DNA of 64,000 nt from Rhodosalinus sp041365695 (GTDB lineage Bacteria; Pseudomonadota; Alphaproteobacteria; Rhodobacterales; Rhodobacteraceae). Where the stretch lies: assembly GCF_041365695.1 (NCBI RefSeq), contig NZ_JBGFSJ010000008.1, positions 86,735 through 150,734 of the forward strand, in the 5' to 3' direction. Below, piece by piece: positions 34,926 to 43,181 of this stretch. The notes below the pieces were generated by a model. The model saw nothing but the letters and a program-made list of their open reading frames with translations. It made no database searches and was not told the origin of the DNA. Numbering within the stretch: the stretch's first letter is position 1; each line of letters starts with the position of its first letter. The position numbers and the translations under genes were made by a program.

Positions 34926-35801
34926 TCAATCCTCTTCGCGGATGATGTCCGGCACGCCAAGCCGGTCGAGCAGGCGGTCGGTCTCGCGCGCGACGAGGCC
35001 GATGTTGCTGTCGCGCACCGTGGGCAGAAGCGCCCGGGCGCGGCGCACCTCGCCGTAGTCGACCTCGGCGGTGATGAGTTCGGGCTCGGATCCCGCCACG
35101 GCGAGCGCCTCGCCGAAAGGCCCGAGGATGCGCGAGCCGCCCCAGAAGGTCAGGTCGAGCTCGGGGCCCACGCGGTTCACCATGACCGAGGGTGCGCCGT
35201 ACATCATCGAGTAGAAATGCATTGTGGCCGCCCAGCCCGCCGGGTTGTCGAAGCCCTCGCCCACGGCTTCCACGCCGGACGAGATCGGCGAGACGAGGAG
35301 CGTCGCGCCATGCAGGAACGCAAGATGCGTCAGTGCCGGGTTCCACAGATCGGCGCAGATGAGCAGCCCCAGCCGCCAGTCCTCGTCGATGGCATGGGTG
35401 TCCACGAAGCGGCCCTGCGCGTAGTACTTCGTCTCGATCAGCTTGCCGTAGGAGGGCAGGTTGATCTTGCGGTGCAGGTAGATGCAGCGCCCGCCCCTGT
35501 AGACGCCCGCCGCGTTGTAGAACTGCGCCGCCGGCCCCTCCTCGATGAAACCGGCGACCACGATCATGTCGCCCGCGGCGCGGCTCAGCTCCAGCAGGCG
35601 GGGGTCGTCTCGTTTCATGGTGATGTCGAGAAGCCGCTCGGCCCCGTAATGCCCGACGAGGCTGAGCTCGGGGAAGACCAGAAGCTCCGCCCCCGCCGCG
35701 CGGGCCTCTTCGACCCAGCGGCGATGCTCGGCGAAATTGGCCTCGAGATCGCCGATATGGCTCGCGCATTGCGCGGCGGCGATGGTGAGCGTGCGGGTCA
35801 T
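34926..35801 (-). CDS. Nitrilase/carbon-nitrogen hydrolase family protein
   Basis: 291 aa. The Glu-Lys-Cys triad is intact: Glu in LLVFPELSLVGHY (about 45), Lys in YLHRKINLPSYG and Cys in LLICADLWNPALTH. The family hydrolyses amides, carbamoyl groups or nitriles, such as omega-amidase, N-carbamoyl-amine hydrolase and NAD synthetase amidotransferase-like. The particular substrate is not deducible. It lies in the run of minus-strand genes between pheS and pheT. Confidence 0.87.
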   Translation of the reverse strand: MTRTLTIAAAQCASHIGDLEANFAEHRRWVEEARAAGAELLVFPELSLVGHYGAERLLDITMKRDDPRLLELSRAAGDMIVVAGFIEEGPAAQFYNAAGVYRGGRCIYLHRKINLPSYGKLIETKYYAQGRFVDTHAIDEDWRLGLLICADLWNPALTHLAFLHGATLLVSPISSGVEAVGEGFDNPAGWAATMHFYSMMYGAPSVMVNRVGPELDLTFWGGSRILGPFGEALAVAGSEPELITAEVDYGEVRRARALLPTVRDSNIGLVARETDRLLDRLGVPDIIREED

Positions 35802-35943
35802 GGCGCCTCCGGTGTCGTGCGGACCGGCCCCCCTTGGCGCGGGCCGGGACCCGGGTCAAGCATGGTCCGCGTGCGGCGGGCGCGGGGGCCGGCCGGTGCG
35901 CCGCGTCAAGGGGCACGCGCCGCGGCGCGGGGGGCGGGCGGCG

Positions 35944-36180
35944 TCACTGTCTTTTCGGCGCCTGTCCGTCGTCCCTGGCGGCCCGGTCCTGTCGGTCGCG
36001 CCGGTGCGCACGCAGCCAGAGCGCCACCGCGCCGGCCGGCAGAAGCACGACGGCCCAGGCCAGGACGTTGATCCGCGTCAGCTCCGCCTTCAGTTCCGGC
36101 GGCACGTGGGGCGACGTCCAGAGCCCGACATTTCCCAGGATCACGAGCACGACGACGCCGATTGCGAGAAGAATGCGCAT
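35944..36180 (-). CDS. Small membrane protein of unknown function
   Basis: 78 aa with two hydrophobic segments (MRILLAIGVVVLVILGNVGLW and INVLAWAVVLLPAGAVALWL) and a charged C-terminal tail (RAHRRDRQDRAARDD). Not recognised. No convincing Shine-Dalgarno is visible upstream, so the exact start is uncertain. Its hydrophobic pattern and position in a same-strand gene run make it more likely real than chance. Confidence 0.55.
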   Translation of the reverse strand: MRILLAIGVVVLVILGNVGLWTSPHVPPELKAELTRINVLAWAVVLLPAGAVALWLRAHRRDRQDRAARDDGQAPKRQ

Positions 36181-36210
36181 ATAGGGAGGGTAGCGCGCCG
36201 GCGCGCCGCG

Positions 36211-36732
36211 TCAGGGGTGCGGGGTTTGCCCGCATTTCGACCAGAACCAGATCTGAAGCCAGTCGAATTCCGCCACGAGGCCCTGCTCGGCCATCCATGC
36301 TTCCTGCAGCTTGTAGGCTTCCCACTCCGTGGCGTTGGGGCACTGCCAGGCGCGGTTGGCGAACTGCACGTCGTGGACGAGCTCGTGCAGCAGGACGGAG
36401 CGCTGTCGCAAGTTTGCGGGATCCCATGGCCCCACGAGATAGATCACCCGGGCCTCGTAGTCGTAGACACCGCGCTCCCCGGGCTCCACGAGCGCGTTGC
36501 CGCCGGGATAGTCCAGCACGTCGCCCTCGTCACAGAAGAAGATGGCCGGCGGGTCCGTCTTCACCCCGGCCACCTCGTAGCCCGACGCCGCCCCGATCCA
36601 GTCGAACAGCCCGGCGACGAGGCCGGGCGAGGGGCGCATGCAGTCCTCGCGCTCCGGCACGATCTCCGCATTGGCAGGGAACGGTGCCGCAAGGACGGCT
36701 AGGACCGCGAAGGCGCGAAGGGCAGTATGCAT
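36211..36732 (-). CDS. Secreted HExxH-containing protein (DUF6647-like)
   Basis: 173 aa with a signal peptide (LRAFAVLAVLAAPFPANA). The mature protein has four or more cysteines (EDCMRP, FFCDEG, WQCPN, SKCGQ) and a zincin-like LLHELVHDVQF, the HExxH motif of metallopeptidases; downstream ATEWEAYKLQEAW could give a third ligand Glu. It resembles a DUF6647 protein. Proteolytic activity is inferred from the motif only. It is a periplasmic or secreted candidate. Confidence 0.75.
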   Translation of the reverse strand: MHTALRAFAVLAVLAAPFPANAEIVPEREDCMRPSPGLVAGLFDWIGAASGYEVAGVKTDPPAIFFCDEGDVLDYPGGNALVEPGERGVYDYEARVIYLVGPWDPANLRQRSVLLHELVHDVQFANRAWQCPNATEWEAYKLQEAWMAEQGLVAEFDWLQIWFWSKCGQTPHP

Positions 36733-37009
36733 GGGTCGGCAGGATACCGGACCTCGCCCCGTGCGTCATCGCCCGGTTTCAGCCCCTCTCAACGCGGTCG
36801 GGTTCATGTCCCGCCCCATCGCGACCCTGTTGCACGTTCCTCGAAGGACGCGACGCCGACGCCGGCGCACGTGATGCGGGGATGAGCCGGTCGGAGCGGG
36901 ACACCGGCCGGAAAGCCGGGCCTTGCCGTTCCGCGTCCGGGCGTCTCGCCGCGGTCGCGGGGTGCCCAGCGGCAACGCCGCGCCCCAGCTGTGACCGCGA
37001 TGCGGCGCG

Positions 37010-37327
37010 TTATCCGCGCCCGAGGCACTGGTAGGTTCTGGATACCGTCGACATCATGCAATTGCCCCAACCGTCGAAAGCCTGGCACTGCGTGTTGGTG
37101 CCTTCGAACGGCTCGGCTTTCCTGTAGCCCCATGCGCGGCAGCGCGCATCCGCGGACCCTTGTGCGGCCTCCCAGTCGGGCGTGACCATCTCGTAGGAGG
37201 ATTGCTGGTAAGACAACACGACGTTCGCGTCGGCACGACTGCCGGCCGTGGGAACCGGAACCTTGGTAACCTCCGTGCAGGCAGCGACAAGGAACGGCAC
37301 GGCGACAAGTATTCTGGTCCAGTTCAT
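37010..37327 (-). CDS. YecR-like lipoprotein
   Basis: 105 aa. A short signal ends in a lipobox-like VAAC (VPFLVAACTEVTK). The mature part follows the YecR pattern: PTAGSRADANVVLSYQ, then RCRAWGYRKAEPFEG, TQCQAFDGWGNC and YQCLGRG, with four conserved cysteines. In E. coli yecR belongs to the flagellar regulon, but its function is unknown and no flagellar gene is in this window. The protein would be lipid-anchored in the envelope. Confidence 0.78.
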   Translation of the reverse strand: MNWTRILVAVPFLVAACTEVTKVPVPTAGSRADANVVLSYQQSSYEMVTPDWEAAQGSADARCRAWGYRKAEPFEGTNTQCQAFDGWGNCMMSTVSRTYQCLGRG

Positions 37328-37478
37328 CTTTCCCTCGGCTCATGGCGCAACAAGACATGACGGCGCGATCGTCAGGCGGATGCGACAACCGTCGCCATCA
37401 CCGTCGCGGGAATGTGCTAACAGAGGGTTAATTCAGGAAGCCGAAGCGCGCGACGTTCCGCGGTGAAACGAGCCCGCC

Positions 37479-38552
37479 TTACCGGCTCAATCCGCCATGC
37501 AGCGTCGGCACGTCGAGCGCGGCAAAGCCGTAGTGGCGGAGCCAGCGCAGGTCGCTGTCGAAGAAGGCCCGCAGGTCGGGGATGCCGTATTTCAGCATGG
37601 CGATGCGGTCGATGCCCATGCCGAAGGCGAAGCCCTGCCAGTAGGCCGGGTCGATGTTGCCGGCCATCAGCACCTTGGGGTGGACCATGCCGCTCCCGAG
37701 GATCTCCAGCCAGTCGTCGCCCTCTCCGACCTTGAGCTGGCCGCCTTCCCAGGAGCAGCGGATGTCCACCTCCGCCGAGGGCTCGGTGAACGGGAAGTGC
37801 GAGGCGCGGAAGCGCAGCTCCACCTCCTCCACCTCGAAGAAGGCGCGCACGAACTCCTCCAGCACCCATTTGAGGTTCGCCATGGAGATGTCGCGGTCGA
37901 TCGCGAGCCCCTCCACCTGGTGGAACATGGGCGTGTGTGTCTGGTCGTAGTCGGCACGGTAGACGCGCCCCGGGCAGATCACCCGGAGCGGCGCGCCCGC
38001 CATCTCCATCGCCCGGATCTGGACCGGCGAGGTGTGAGTGCGCAGCACGTGGGGGGGTCGGTCGTCGCCCTCGGCGCGGTGCATGTAGAAGGTATCCATC
38101 TCCGCCCGCGCGGGATGGTGGCCTGGGATGTTGAGCGCGTCGAAATTGTGCCAGTCGCTTTCCACCTGCGGGCCCTCGGCCACCGAGAAGCCCATGTCGG
38201 CGAAGATGGCGGTGACCTCCTCGGTCACCTGGCCGATCGGGTGGATCGTGCCGTGCCGCCGGGTGCGGGCGGGCAGCGTCACGTCGAGCCATTCCGCGCG
38301 CAGCCGCTCGTCGAGCGCGGCGTCGGCGAGCGCGGCCTTCTTGGCGGCCAGCGCCGCGTTGATCTCGTCCTTCAGCGCGTTGAGCGCCGGGCCCGCGACC
38401 TGGCGCTCCTCGGGGCTCATCTTGCCCAGCTCGCGCATCTTCAGGCTGATCTCGCCCTTCTTGCCCAGGGCCTGGACGCGCAGCGCCTCGAGCGCGGCTT
38501 CGTCAGCCGCTTCCGCGATGGCGTTGAGGTATGTCTCGCGCAGATCGTCCAT
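37479..38552 (-). CDS. pheS: Phenylalanyl-tRNA synthetase alpha subunit
   Basis: 357 aa, full length. The N-terminal coiled coil (about 1-100) recognises tRNA; the class II catalytic core has GHHPARAEMDTFY, motif 2 RTHTSPVQIRAM and RADYDQTHTPMFHQVEGL, and motif 3 GFAFGMGIDRIAMLKYGIPD. It partners with PheT encoded 3.6 kb downstream. It sits behind the Hint-domain gene and rplT on the minus strand. Its C-terminus has a short extension (DVPTLHGGLSR) seen in alphaproteobacterial PheS. Confidence 0.97.
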   Translation of the reverse strand: MDDLRETYLNAIAEAADEAALEALRVQALGKKGEISLKMRELGKMSPEERQVAGPALNALKDEINAALAAKKAALADAALDERLRAEWLDVTLPARTRRHGTIHPIGQVTEEVTAIFADMGFSVAEGPQVESDWHNFDALNIPGHHPARAEMDTFYMHRAEGDDRPPHVLRTHTSPVQIRAMEMAGAPLRVICPGRVYRADYDQTHTPMFHQVEGLAIDRDISMANLKWVLEEFVRAFFEVEEVELRFRASHFPFTEPSAEVDIRCSWEGGQLKVGEGDDWLEILGSGMVHPKVLMAGNIDPAYWQGFAFGMGIDRIAMLKYGIPDLRAFFDSDLRWLRHYGFAALDVPTLHGGLSR

Positions 38553-38611
38553 GCCGCCCCCCGGGAATTGCGCGGTCTACCTAGCGGGCGGTCCGCGGCG
38601 GCGCAAGCGGC

Positions 38612-39721
38612 TCAGGCGGGCAGGCCCGTCAGCGCCATGCCGTTCCGGCGATGCCGCCGCACGAGGCCGCGCTGGCGGTGACCGGCGGGGATCGGGCGCG
38701 CCGGATCGCACAGACGCGTGACGGTGACGCCCGGGAACATGAGCTCGAGCTCCCGCAGCGCCGCCGGTTCCAGCCGGCGCGCGGCCTCGGGCCCCAGCAA
38801 GAGCGTTTCGCTCGGAGCCCCCTCGGCCAGGATCACCTCGTGACGGTCGAGCACCAGGTGGACATAGGTCAGCGCCCCGGCGGGCGTCTCGCTGCGGATG
38901 CCGGGCAGGCCGAGCAGGCGCACGGCCGGGATCAGGACCTCGGATGTTCCGAACATGCGCCGGACGATCGGCGAGGTGACGAGCATCCGGTGCTGTCGCG
39001 AGACGCGCAGCGTCCGGTGCGGCAGGCCGCCGCCGAGCGCACCGGCCTCGATCCGCACGGGGCGCAGGCGCGGCTCCTGCGCGAAGGCCTCGGGCCGAAC
39101 GCATCGCGACAGGCAAAGCCGCAGCGGGCGCACCTGCCCCGCCGCGGTGCGCACCGGATCGCCGGGCCGCAGCTTCTCGACGGGAACCTCCCCGTCGGGG
39201 GTGGCGATCCGGGTGCCGGCGGCGAAGCAGATCGGCGAGACCAGGTCGCCGGCCTCGGTCGTGGGCTCCCCGGCGAAGCCCGGCCCCTCGAAGGCGCCGA
39301 CCACGCGCAGATCGACCCCGGCGGGCGGGAAGGCCCCGGGATCGCCGACGAAGGCCAGCCCCTCGACCGTGCCATAGGCGGGCGACTGCCCCGGCTCGTT
39401 GATGTTGTAGCCGACGACGTCCCATTCCTCGCCGGTCGCCTCGTTGCGCAGGGTGAGGCGATACTCGCCCTCCACCACCGTGTTGTTGGAATAGGACGTG
39501 CCGTCGAAACTCTGGTTCCCGCGCAGGACCTGGTTGCCGTCGTTGTCGTCGAAGGTGGTGTCGTTGTCGCCGATGCGCGTTTCCTGCCAGGCGCGCGAAT
39601 CGAGGCGGATCGTCTCGCCCACCAGATGCGTGCCGTCGCCCTGGGTGACGCCGCTGAGCGACTTGCCGCCGCTGACCGTGATGTTGGACGCGCCAAGCGC
39701 CCAGACCGAATAATTCGGCAT
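38612..39721 (-). CDS. Hint-domain (Hint_2) protein
   Basis: 369 aa. Residues 1-160 are a beta-rich, Asn/Asp/Thr-rich N-region (VWALGASNITVSGG, RIGDNDTTFDDNDG, NNTVVEGEYRLTLR) with Ca-binding-repeat flavour. The Hint module starts at Cys165: ICFAAGTRIATPDGEVPVE, then LRPGDPVRTA and a block B-like VSRQHRMLVTSP. This Hint_2 type is abundant in Rhodobacterales and resembles Hedgehog/intein autoprocessing domains. No signal peptide is evident; type I secretion is possible. Self-cleavage is inferred. It lies between rplT and pheS. Confidence 0.85.
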   Translation of the reverse strand: MPNYSVWALGASNITVSGGKSLSGVTQGDGTHLVGETIRLDSRAWQETRIGDNDTTFDDNDGNQVLRGNQSFDGTSYSNNTVVEGEYRLTLRNEATGEEWDVVGYNINEPGQSPAYGTVEGLAFVGDPGAFPPAGVDLRVVGAFEGPGFAGEPTTEAGDLVSPICFAAGTRIATPDGEVPVEKLRPGDPVRTAAGQVRPLRLCLSRCVRPEAFAQEPRLRPVRIEAGALGGGLPHRTLRVSRQHRMLVTSPIVRRMFGTSEVLIPAVRLLGLPGIRSETPAGALTYVHLVLDRHEVILAEGAPSETLLLGPEAARRLEPAALRELELMFPGVTVTRLCDPARPIPAGHRQRGLVRRHRRNGMALTGLPA

Positions 39722-39821
39722 CTGATGCCTGCTCCTGCCAGCCGTCGCGGCGGTGACCGCGTGCGGCCGGACGCACCGGTTTCGTTGTCCGGCTTCCCTG
39801 CCCTGCGCGTTCCATAGCAAA

Positions 39822-39851
39822 GGGGCGCGGGCCTGTGAAAGCCTGCGCCCC
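39822..39851 (-). terminator. Terminator hairpin downstream of rplT
   Basis: Read on the minus strand, GGGGCGCAGGC and GCCCGCGCCCC pair over 11 bases with one G-U wobble around an eight-base loop, and TTTGCT follows. It lies after the rpmI-rplT stop and before the Hint gene, so it should end the ribosomal protein transcript. A second, smaller perfect hairpin (GCCCGT/ACGGGC, 39872-39888) lies between it and rplT. Confidence 0.55.
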
Positions 39852-39915
39852 GATCATGGCACCAGTTTGTTGCCCGTGCGTTACGGGCGGTGCGTCGCCT
39901 TTCCTCCCGCGGCGA

Positions 39916-40281
39916 TCAGGCCGCCAGCGCGCCCTTGGCCTTCTCGACGATGGCGCCGAAGGCCTGCGGCTCGCGCACGGCGAGATCGGCGAGCACCTTG
40001 CGGTCCACCTCGACCCCGGCGCGGTTCAGCCCGTCGATGAAGCGCGAGTAGGTCAGCGCCTCGTCATGGGCGCGCACCGCGGCGTTGATCCGCTGGATCC
40101 AGAGCGCGCGGAAGCTGCGCTTGCGGTTCCTGCGGTCGCGGGTGGCGTACTGGTTGGCCTTGTCGACGGCCTGCTTGGCCACCTTGAAGGTGTTCTTGCG
40201 CCGGCCGTAATAGCCCTTTGCGGCCTTGATGACCTTTTTGTGGCGCGCGTGGGTGACGGTTCCGCCCTTGACTCTCGACAT
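39916..40281 (-). CDS. rplT: 50S ribosomal protein L20
   Basis: 121 aa, typical L20. The start MSRVKGGTVTHARHKKVIK, the segment AKGYYGRRKNTFKVAKQAV and FRALWIQRINAAVR are conserved. L20 binds 23S rRNA early in 50S assembly and often represses its own operon. It follows rpmI by 12 bases. infC is not upstream here; instead a small membrane protein gene and pyk precede the pair. Confidence 0.98.
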   Translation of the reverse strand: MSRVKGGTVTHARHKKVIKAAKGYYGRRKNTFKVAKQAVDKANQYATRDRRNRKRSFRALWIQRINAAVRAHDEALTYSRFIDGLNRAGVEVDRKVLADLAVREPQAFGAIVEKAKGALAA

Positions 40282-40293
40282 CCCGAATCCTCC

Positions 40294-40494
40294 TCAGCGC
40301 TGGTAGGGCATCATCGGCTTGACGATCTGCTCGTCAGCCTTCGACATCACGTCCGTGCCGCGGGCGTTGCGGATGAACTTGTTCGTCCGCTTGATCATCC
40401 CGTGGCGCTTGCCCGCCGGCTGGAACTTGATCCGGCCCGAGGCCGTCACCTTGAACCGCTTCTTGCAGCTCGACTTCGTCTTGAGCTTCGGCAT
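40294..40494 (-). CDS. rpmI: 50S ribosomal protein L35
   Basis: 66 aa. MPKLKTKSSCKKRFKVTASG followed by AGKRHGMIKRTNKFIRNARG identify L35 without doubt. The start at 40494 is the family start; a longer in-frame reading begins in non-conserved sequence. AAGGAG lies just upstream on the minus strand (revcomp of ctccttc at 40501-40507). It is co-transcribed with rplT. Confidence 0.98.
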   Translation of the reverse strand: MPKLKTKSSCKKRFKVTASGRIKFQPAGKRHGMIKRTNKFIRNARGTDVMSKADEQIVKPMMPYQR

Positions 40495-40599
40495 TTCCGT
40501 CTCCTTCAGGGTCGGTGAGCGCGCGACTCGGCATGCCGTTCCGGCCGGCCGCGCGGTGCGAGCGCGCCTTTTACAGGCCGCGCGCGCCGCTGGCAAGGG

Positions 40600-40824
40600 C
40601 TACTGAAGCACCCGGCCGATGACGGCGATCACCGCCTCGGGCACGTCGGCCAGCCTGTAGCCGCCCGGCTTCTGCGCGAGCGCCCAGACCACGAGCCCGC
40701 CCGCCCCCAGCAGGGCGAGCATGGCCACGCGCGACACGCGCCTTTCCGAATAGGCCGAGACCATGGCCGGAATGGCGAACACCCCGATTCCAAGCCCGAT
40801 GACCAACGCCGTGTCGGCGTCCAT
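40600..40824 (-). CDS. Small conserved membrane protein between pyk and rpmI
   Basis: 74 aa with two hydrophobic helices (TALVIGLGIGVFAIPAMVSAY and VAMLALLGAGGLVVWALA) joined by a basic SERRVSR loop, and a C-terminal amphipathic segment (PEAVIAVIGRVLQ). No known function. It sits 35 bases after pyk on the same strand; I recall similar short membrane proteins here in Rhodobacterales. Real gene is likely on hydrophobicity and context. Confidence 0.68.
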   Translation of the reverse strand: MDADTALVIGLGIGVFAIPAMVSAYSERRVSRVAMLALLGAGGLVVWALAQKPGGYRLADVPEAVIAVIGRVLQ

Positions 40825-40859
40825 GGCGCGCGCCTCCGCTGGCTTTCCGCAGGGGAAGG

Positions 40860-42305
40860 CTACTCCGGATCGGACTTGTAGATCAAACGCTCGTCGCAGG
40901 GCGCCACGCGCAGGATGTTCGTGGTGCCGGGGACGTTGAACGGCACGCCCGCGGTGACGACGATCTGGTCGTCGCCGTCGGCATAGCCGGCCGCCCGCGC
41001 CGCGCGCGCGGCATTCACGACGGCCTGCTTGAAACGGTGGAGCTCGGCCGTCATCACGCAATGCGTCCCCCAGGTCAGCGCGAGGCGCCGCGCCACGCCG
41101 CGCAGGTTCGTCATGGCGATGATCGGCACGCGCGGACGCTCGCGCGCGATCAGAAGCGCGGTGGTGCCCGACTGGGTGAAACAGGCGATGGCCTTGATCT
41201 CGGTGGTCTCCGCGATCTCGCGCGCCGCCGCGACGATGCCGTCGGCGATGCTTTCGCGCCGGGCCACCCGGGAGGCTTCTATGATCTCGGTGTAGGTCGG
41301 ATCGCTTTCCACCTCGCGGGCGACCGCGTCCATTGTCGTCACCGCCTCCACCGGGTACTGCCCCGCCGCGCTCTCCGCCGAGAGCATGATGGCGTCCGCC
41401 CCCTCGTAGATCGCGGTGGCAACGTCCGAGACCTCGGCGCGCGTGGGCATCGGGCTTTCGATCATGCTTTCCAGCATCTGCGTGGCCACGATCACGGGTT
41501 TCGCGGCGGCGCGGCACTTGCGGACGATCCGCTTCTGGATCGGCGGCACGTTCTGCACCGGCAGTTCCACGCCCAGATCGCCCCGCGCCACCATGATCCC
41601 GTCCGAGGCGGCGATGATGTCGTCGATGCAGCGCACCGCGGCGGGTTTCTCGATCTTCGACAGCACCGCCGCGCGGCCCTGGACGAGCTGCCGCGCCTCG
41701 ATCACGTCCTCGGGGCGCTGCACGAAGGACAGCGCGAGCCAGTCGACGCCGAGCGCGCAGACGAATTCCAGGTCGGCCCGATCCTTGTCGGACAGCGCGG
41801 CCAGGGGCAGCACCACGTCGGGCACGTTGACGCCCTTGCGGTTCGAGACCGTGCCGCCGGTGATCACCGTGCAGTCGGCGAAATCCGCGCCGCAATCCTC
41901 GACCCGGAGGCGCACCTTGCCGTCATCCACGAGAAGCTGCGCGCCCGGTTCGAGCGCGGCGAAGATCTCGGGATGCGGCAGCCGCACCCGCGTGGCGTCG
42001 CCCTCCGCCGCGTCGAGGTCGAGGCGAAACCGCGCGCCCTCGGCAAGCTCGACCTCGCCGTCCGCGAAGGTCCCGACCCGCAGCTTCGGCCCCTGCAGGT
42101 CGGCGAGGATCCCGATGGGGCTGTCGAGCTCCTTTTCCACCTGCCGGATGATGCGGTGACGCTCCGCGATCTCCTCGTGGGTGCCGTGGCTCATGTTGAG
42201 GCGGAACACGTCGGCGCCGGCCTCGTGCAGCGCGCGGATGCGGGCGTGATCGCTCGAGGCCGGGCCAAGCGTGGCGACGATCTTGACGTTGCGCAGGCGT
42301 CTCAT
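40860..42305 (-). CDS. pyk: Pyruvate kinase
   Basis: 481 aa, full length. VKIVATLGPASSD at the start, NMSHGTHEE, the active-site region KIEKPAAVRCIDDII and MVARGDLGVELP (Lys and Mg ligands), MLESMIESPMPTRAEVSDVA, and the C-terminal domain ending CDERLIYKSD. It makes pyruvate and ATP from PEP. It is divergent from an N-formylglutamate amidohydrolase-like gene with 115 bases between. Start codon ATG at 42305. Confidence 0.97.
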   Translation of the reverse strand: MRRLRNVKIVATLGPASSDHARIRALHEAGADVFRLNMSHGTHEEIAERHRIIRQVEKELDSPIGILADLQGPKLRVGTFADGEVELAEGARFRLDLDAAEGDATRVRLPHPEIFAALEPGAQLLVDDGKVRLRVEDCGADFADCTVITGGTVSNRKGVNVPDVVLPLAALSDKDRADLEFVCALGVDWLALSFVQRPEDVIEARQLVQGRAAVLSKIEKPAAVRCIDDIIAASDGIMVARGDLGVELPVQNVPPIQKRIVRKCRAAAKPVIVATQMLESMIESPMPTRAEVSDVATAIYEGADAIMLSAESAAGQYPVEAVTTMDAVAREVESDPTYTEIIEASRVARRESIADGIVAAAREIAETTEIKAIACFTQSGTTALLIARERPRVPIIAMTNLRGVARRLALTWGTHCVMTAELHRFKQAVVNAARAARAAGYADGDDQIVVTAGVPFNVPGTTNILRVAPCDERLIYKSDPE

Positions 42306-42420
42306 GGGGTTTCCTTCAACCGGACCGGGCCGGGCATGCCCGTCGCGTCGCGGCGCATCATGGGCATTTCACTTCCGCCCGCAACTGTCCTATGCAATGG
42401 CCCGGCAAGGTGACGCGGAA

Positions 42421-43167
42421 ATGACATATCATCCCTTCCATGTTCATGGCGCGGCGAGGGAGAGCCGCTGGCTCGTGACCTGCGATCACGCGGCGAACAC
42501 GGTGCCCGAAAGCGTGAATGGCGGCTGCCTGGGCCTGCCCGCCGAGGAGATGGCGCGCCACATCGCCTACGACCCCGGCGCCGCGGGGCTCTCGCGCGCG
42601 CTGGCCGACGCGCTGGGCGCGCCCGCGATCCTGTCGAACTTCTCGCGCCTCGTGATCGATCCCAACCGCGGCGAGGACGATCCGACGCTTCTGATGAAGC
42701 TCTACGACGGCACGATCATCCCGGCGAACCGCCGCGCCGACGCGGCGGAGGTGGAGCGCCGGCTCGACCTTTTCCACCGGCCCTACCACGCCGCGCTGGC
42801 CGGGCTGGCCGCGCGGCGCCCGGACACGGTGATCGTGGCCATCCATTCCTACACGCGCCAGCTGCGCGGGCGCCCGCCCCGGCCCTGGCATGTGGGCGTG
42901 CTGCACGGGCACGACCGGCGGCTCGCCGATCCCGTGATCGCGCGGCTGATGGCGGAGCCGGACCTCTGCGTCGGGCGGAACCAGCCCTATGGCGGGCATC
43001 TTCCGGGGGATTCCATCGCGCGGCACGCGCTGGCCGAGGGCAGGCTCAACGTGCTGATCGAGCTTCGCAACGACATCATCCGCACCGAGGCGGAGCAGCG
43101 GGGCTGGGCGGCCCGCCTCGCGCCCATGCTTGACGCGGCGCTTGCCGAAGCCCAGCTTCCGGCGTGA
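42421..43167 (+). CDS. N-formylglutamate amidohydrolase family protein
   Basis: 248 aa. WLVTCDHAANTVPESV, IAYDPGAAGLSRALADALGAP and VVAIHSYTRQLRGR, then NQPYGGHLPGD, are typical of the FGase/HutG-II fold, a zinc-dependent hydrolase. Some members act in histidine degradation; no hut genes are nearby, so the substrate here is open. The stop lies one base beyond a possible upstream start of the DUF1244 gene, so the two probably form one transcript. Confidence 0.85.
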   Translation: MTYHPFHVHGAARESRWLVTCDHAANTVPESVNGGCLGLPAEEMARHIAYDPGAAGLSRALADALGAPAILSNFSRLVIDPNRGEDDPTLLMKLYDGTIIPANRRADAAEVERRLDLFHRPYHAALAGLAARRPDTVIVAIHSYTRQLRGRPPRPWHVGVLHGHDRRLADPVIARLMAEPDLCVGRNQPYGGHLPGDSIARHALAEGRLNVLIELRNDIIRTEAEQRGWAARLAPMLDAALAEAQLPA

Positions 43168-43181
43168 CCGAGGAGGACCCC

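Noticed and set aside
31610..34945. 1111-codon plus-strand open frame opposite pheT
   Set aside because: Translation is low-complexity and the opposite strand encodes an unmistakable PheT and a TauE/SafE protein.
37328..37478. Phe-leader attenuator downstream or upstream of pheS
   Set aside because: This gap is after pheS, and no Phe-rich leader peptide was found upstream of it either.
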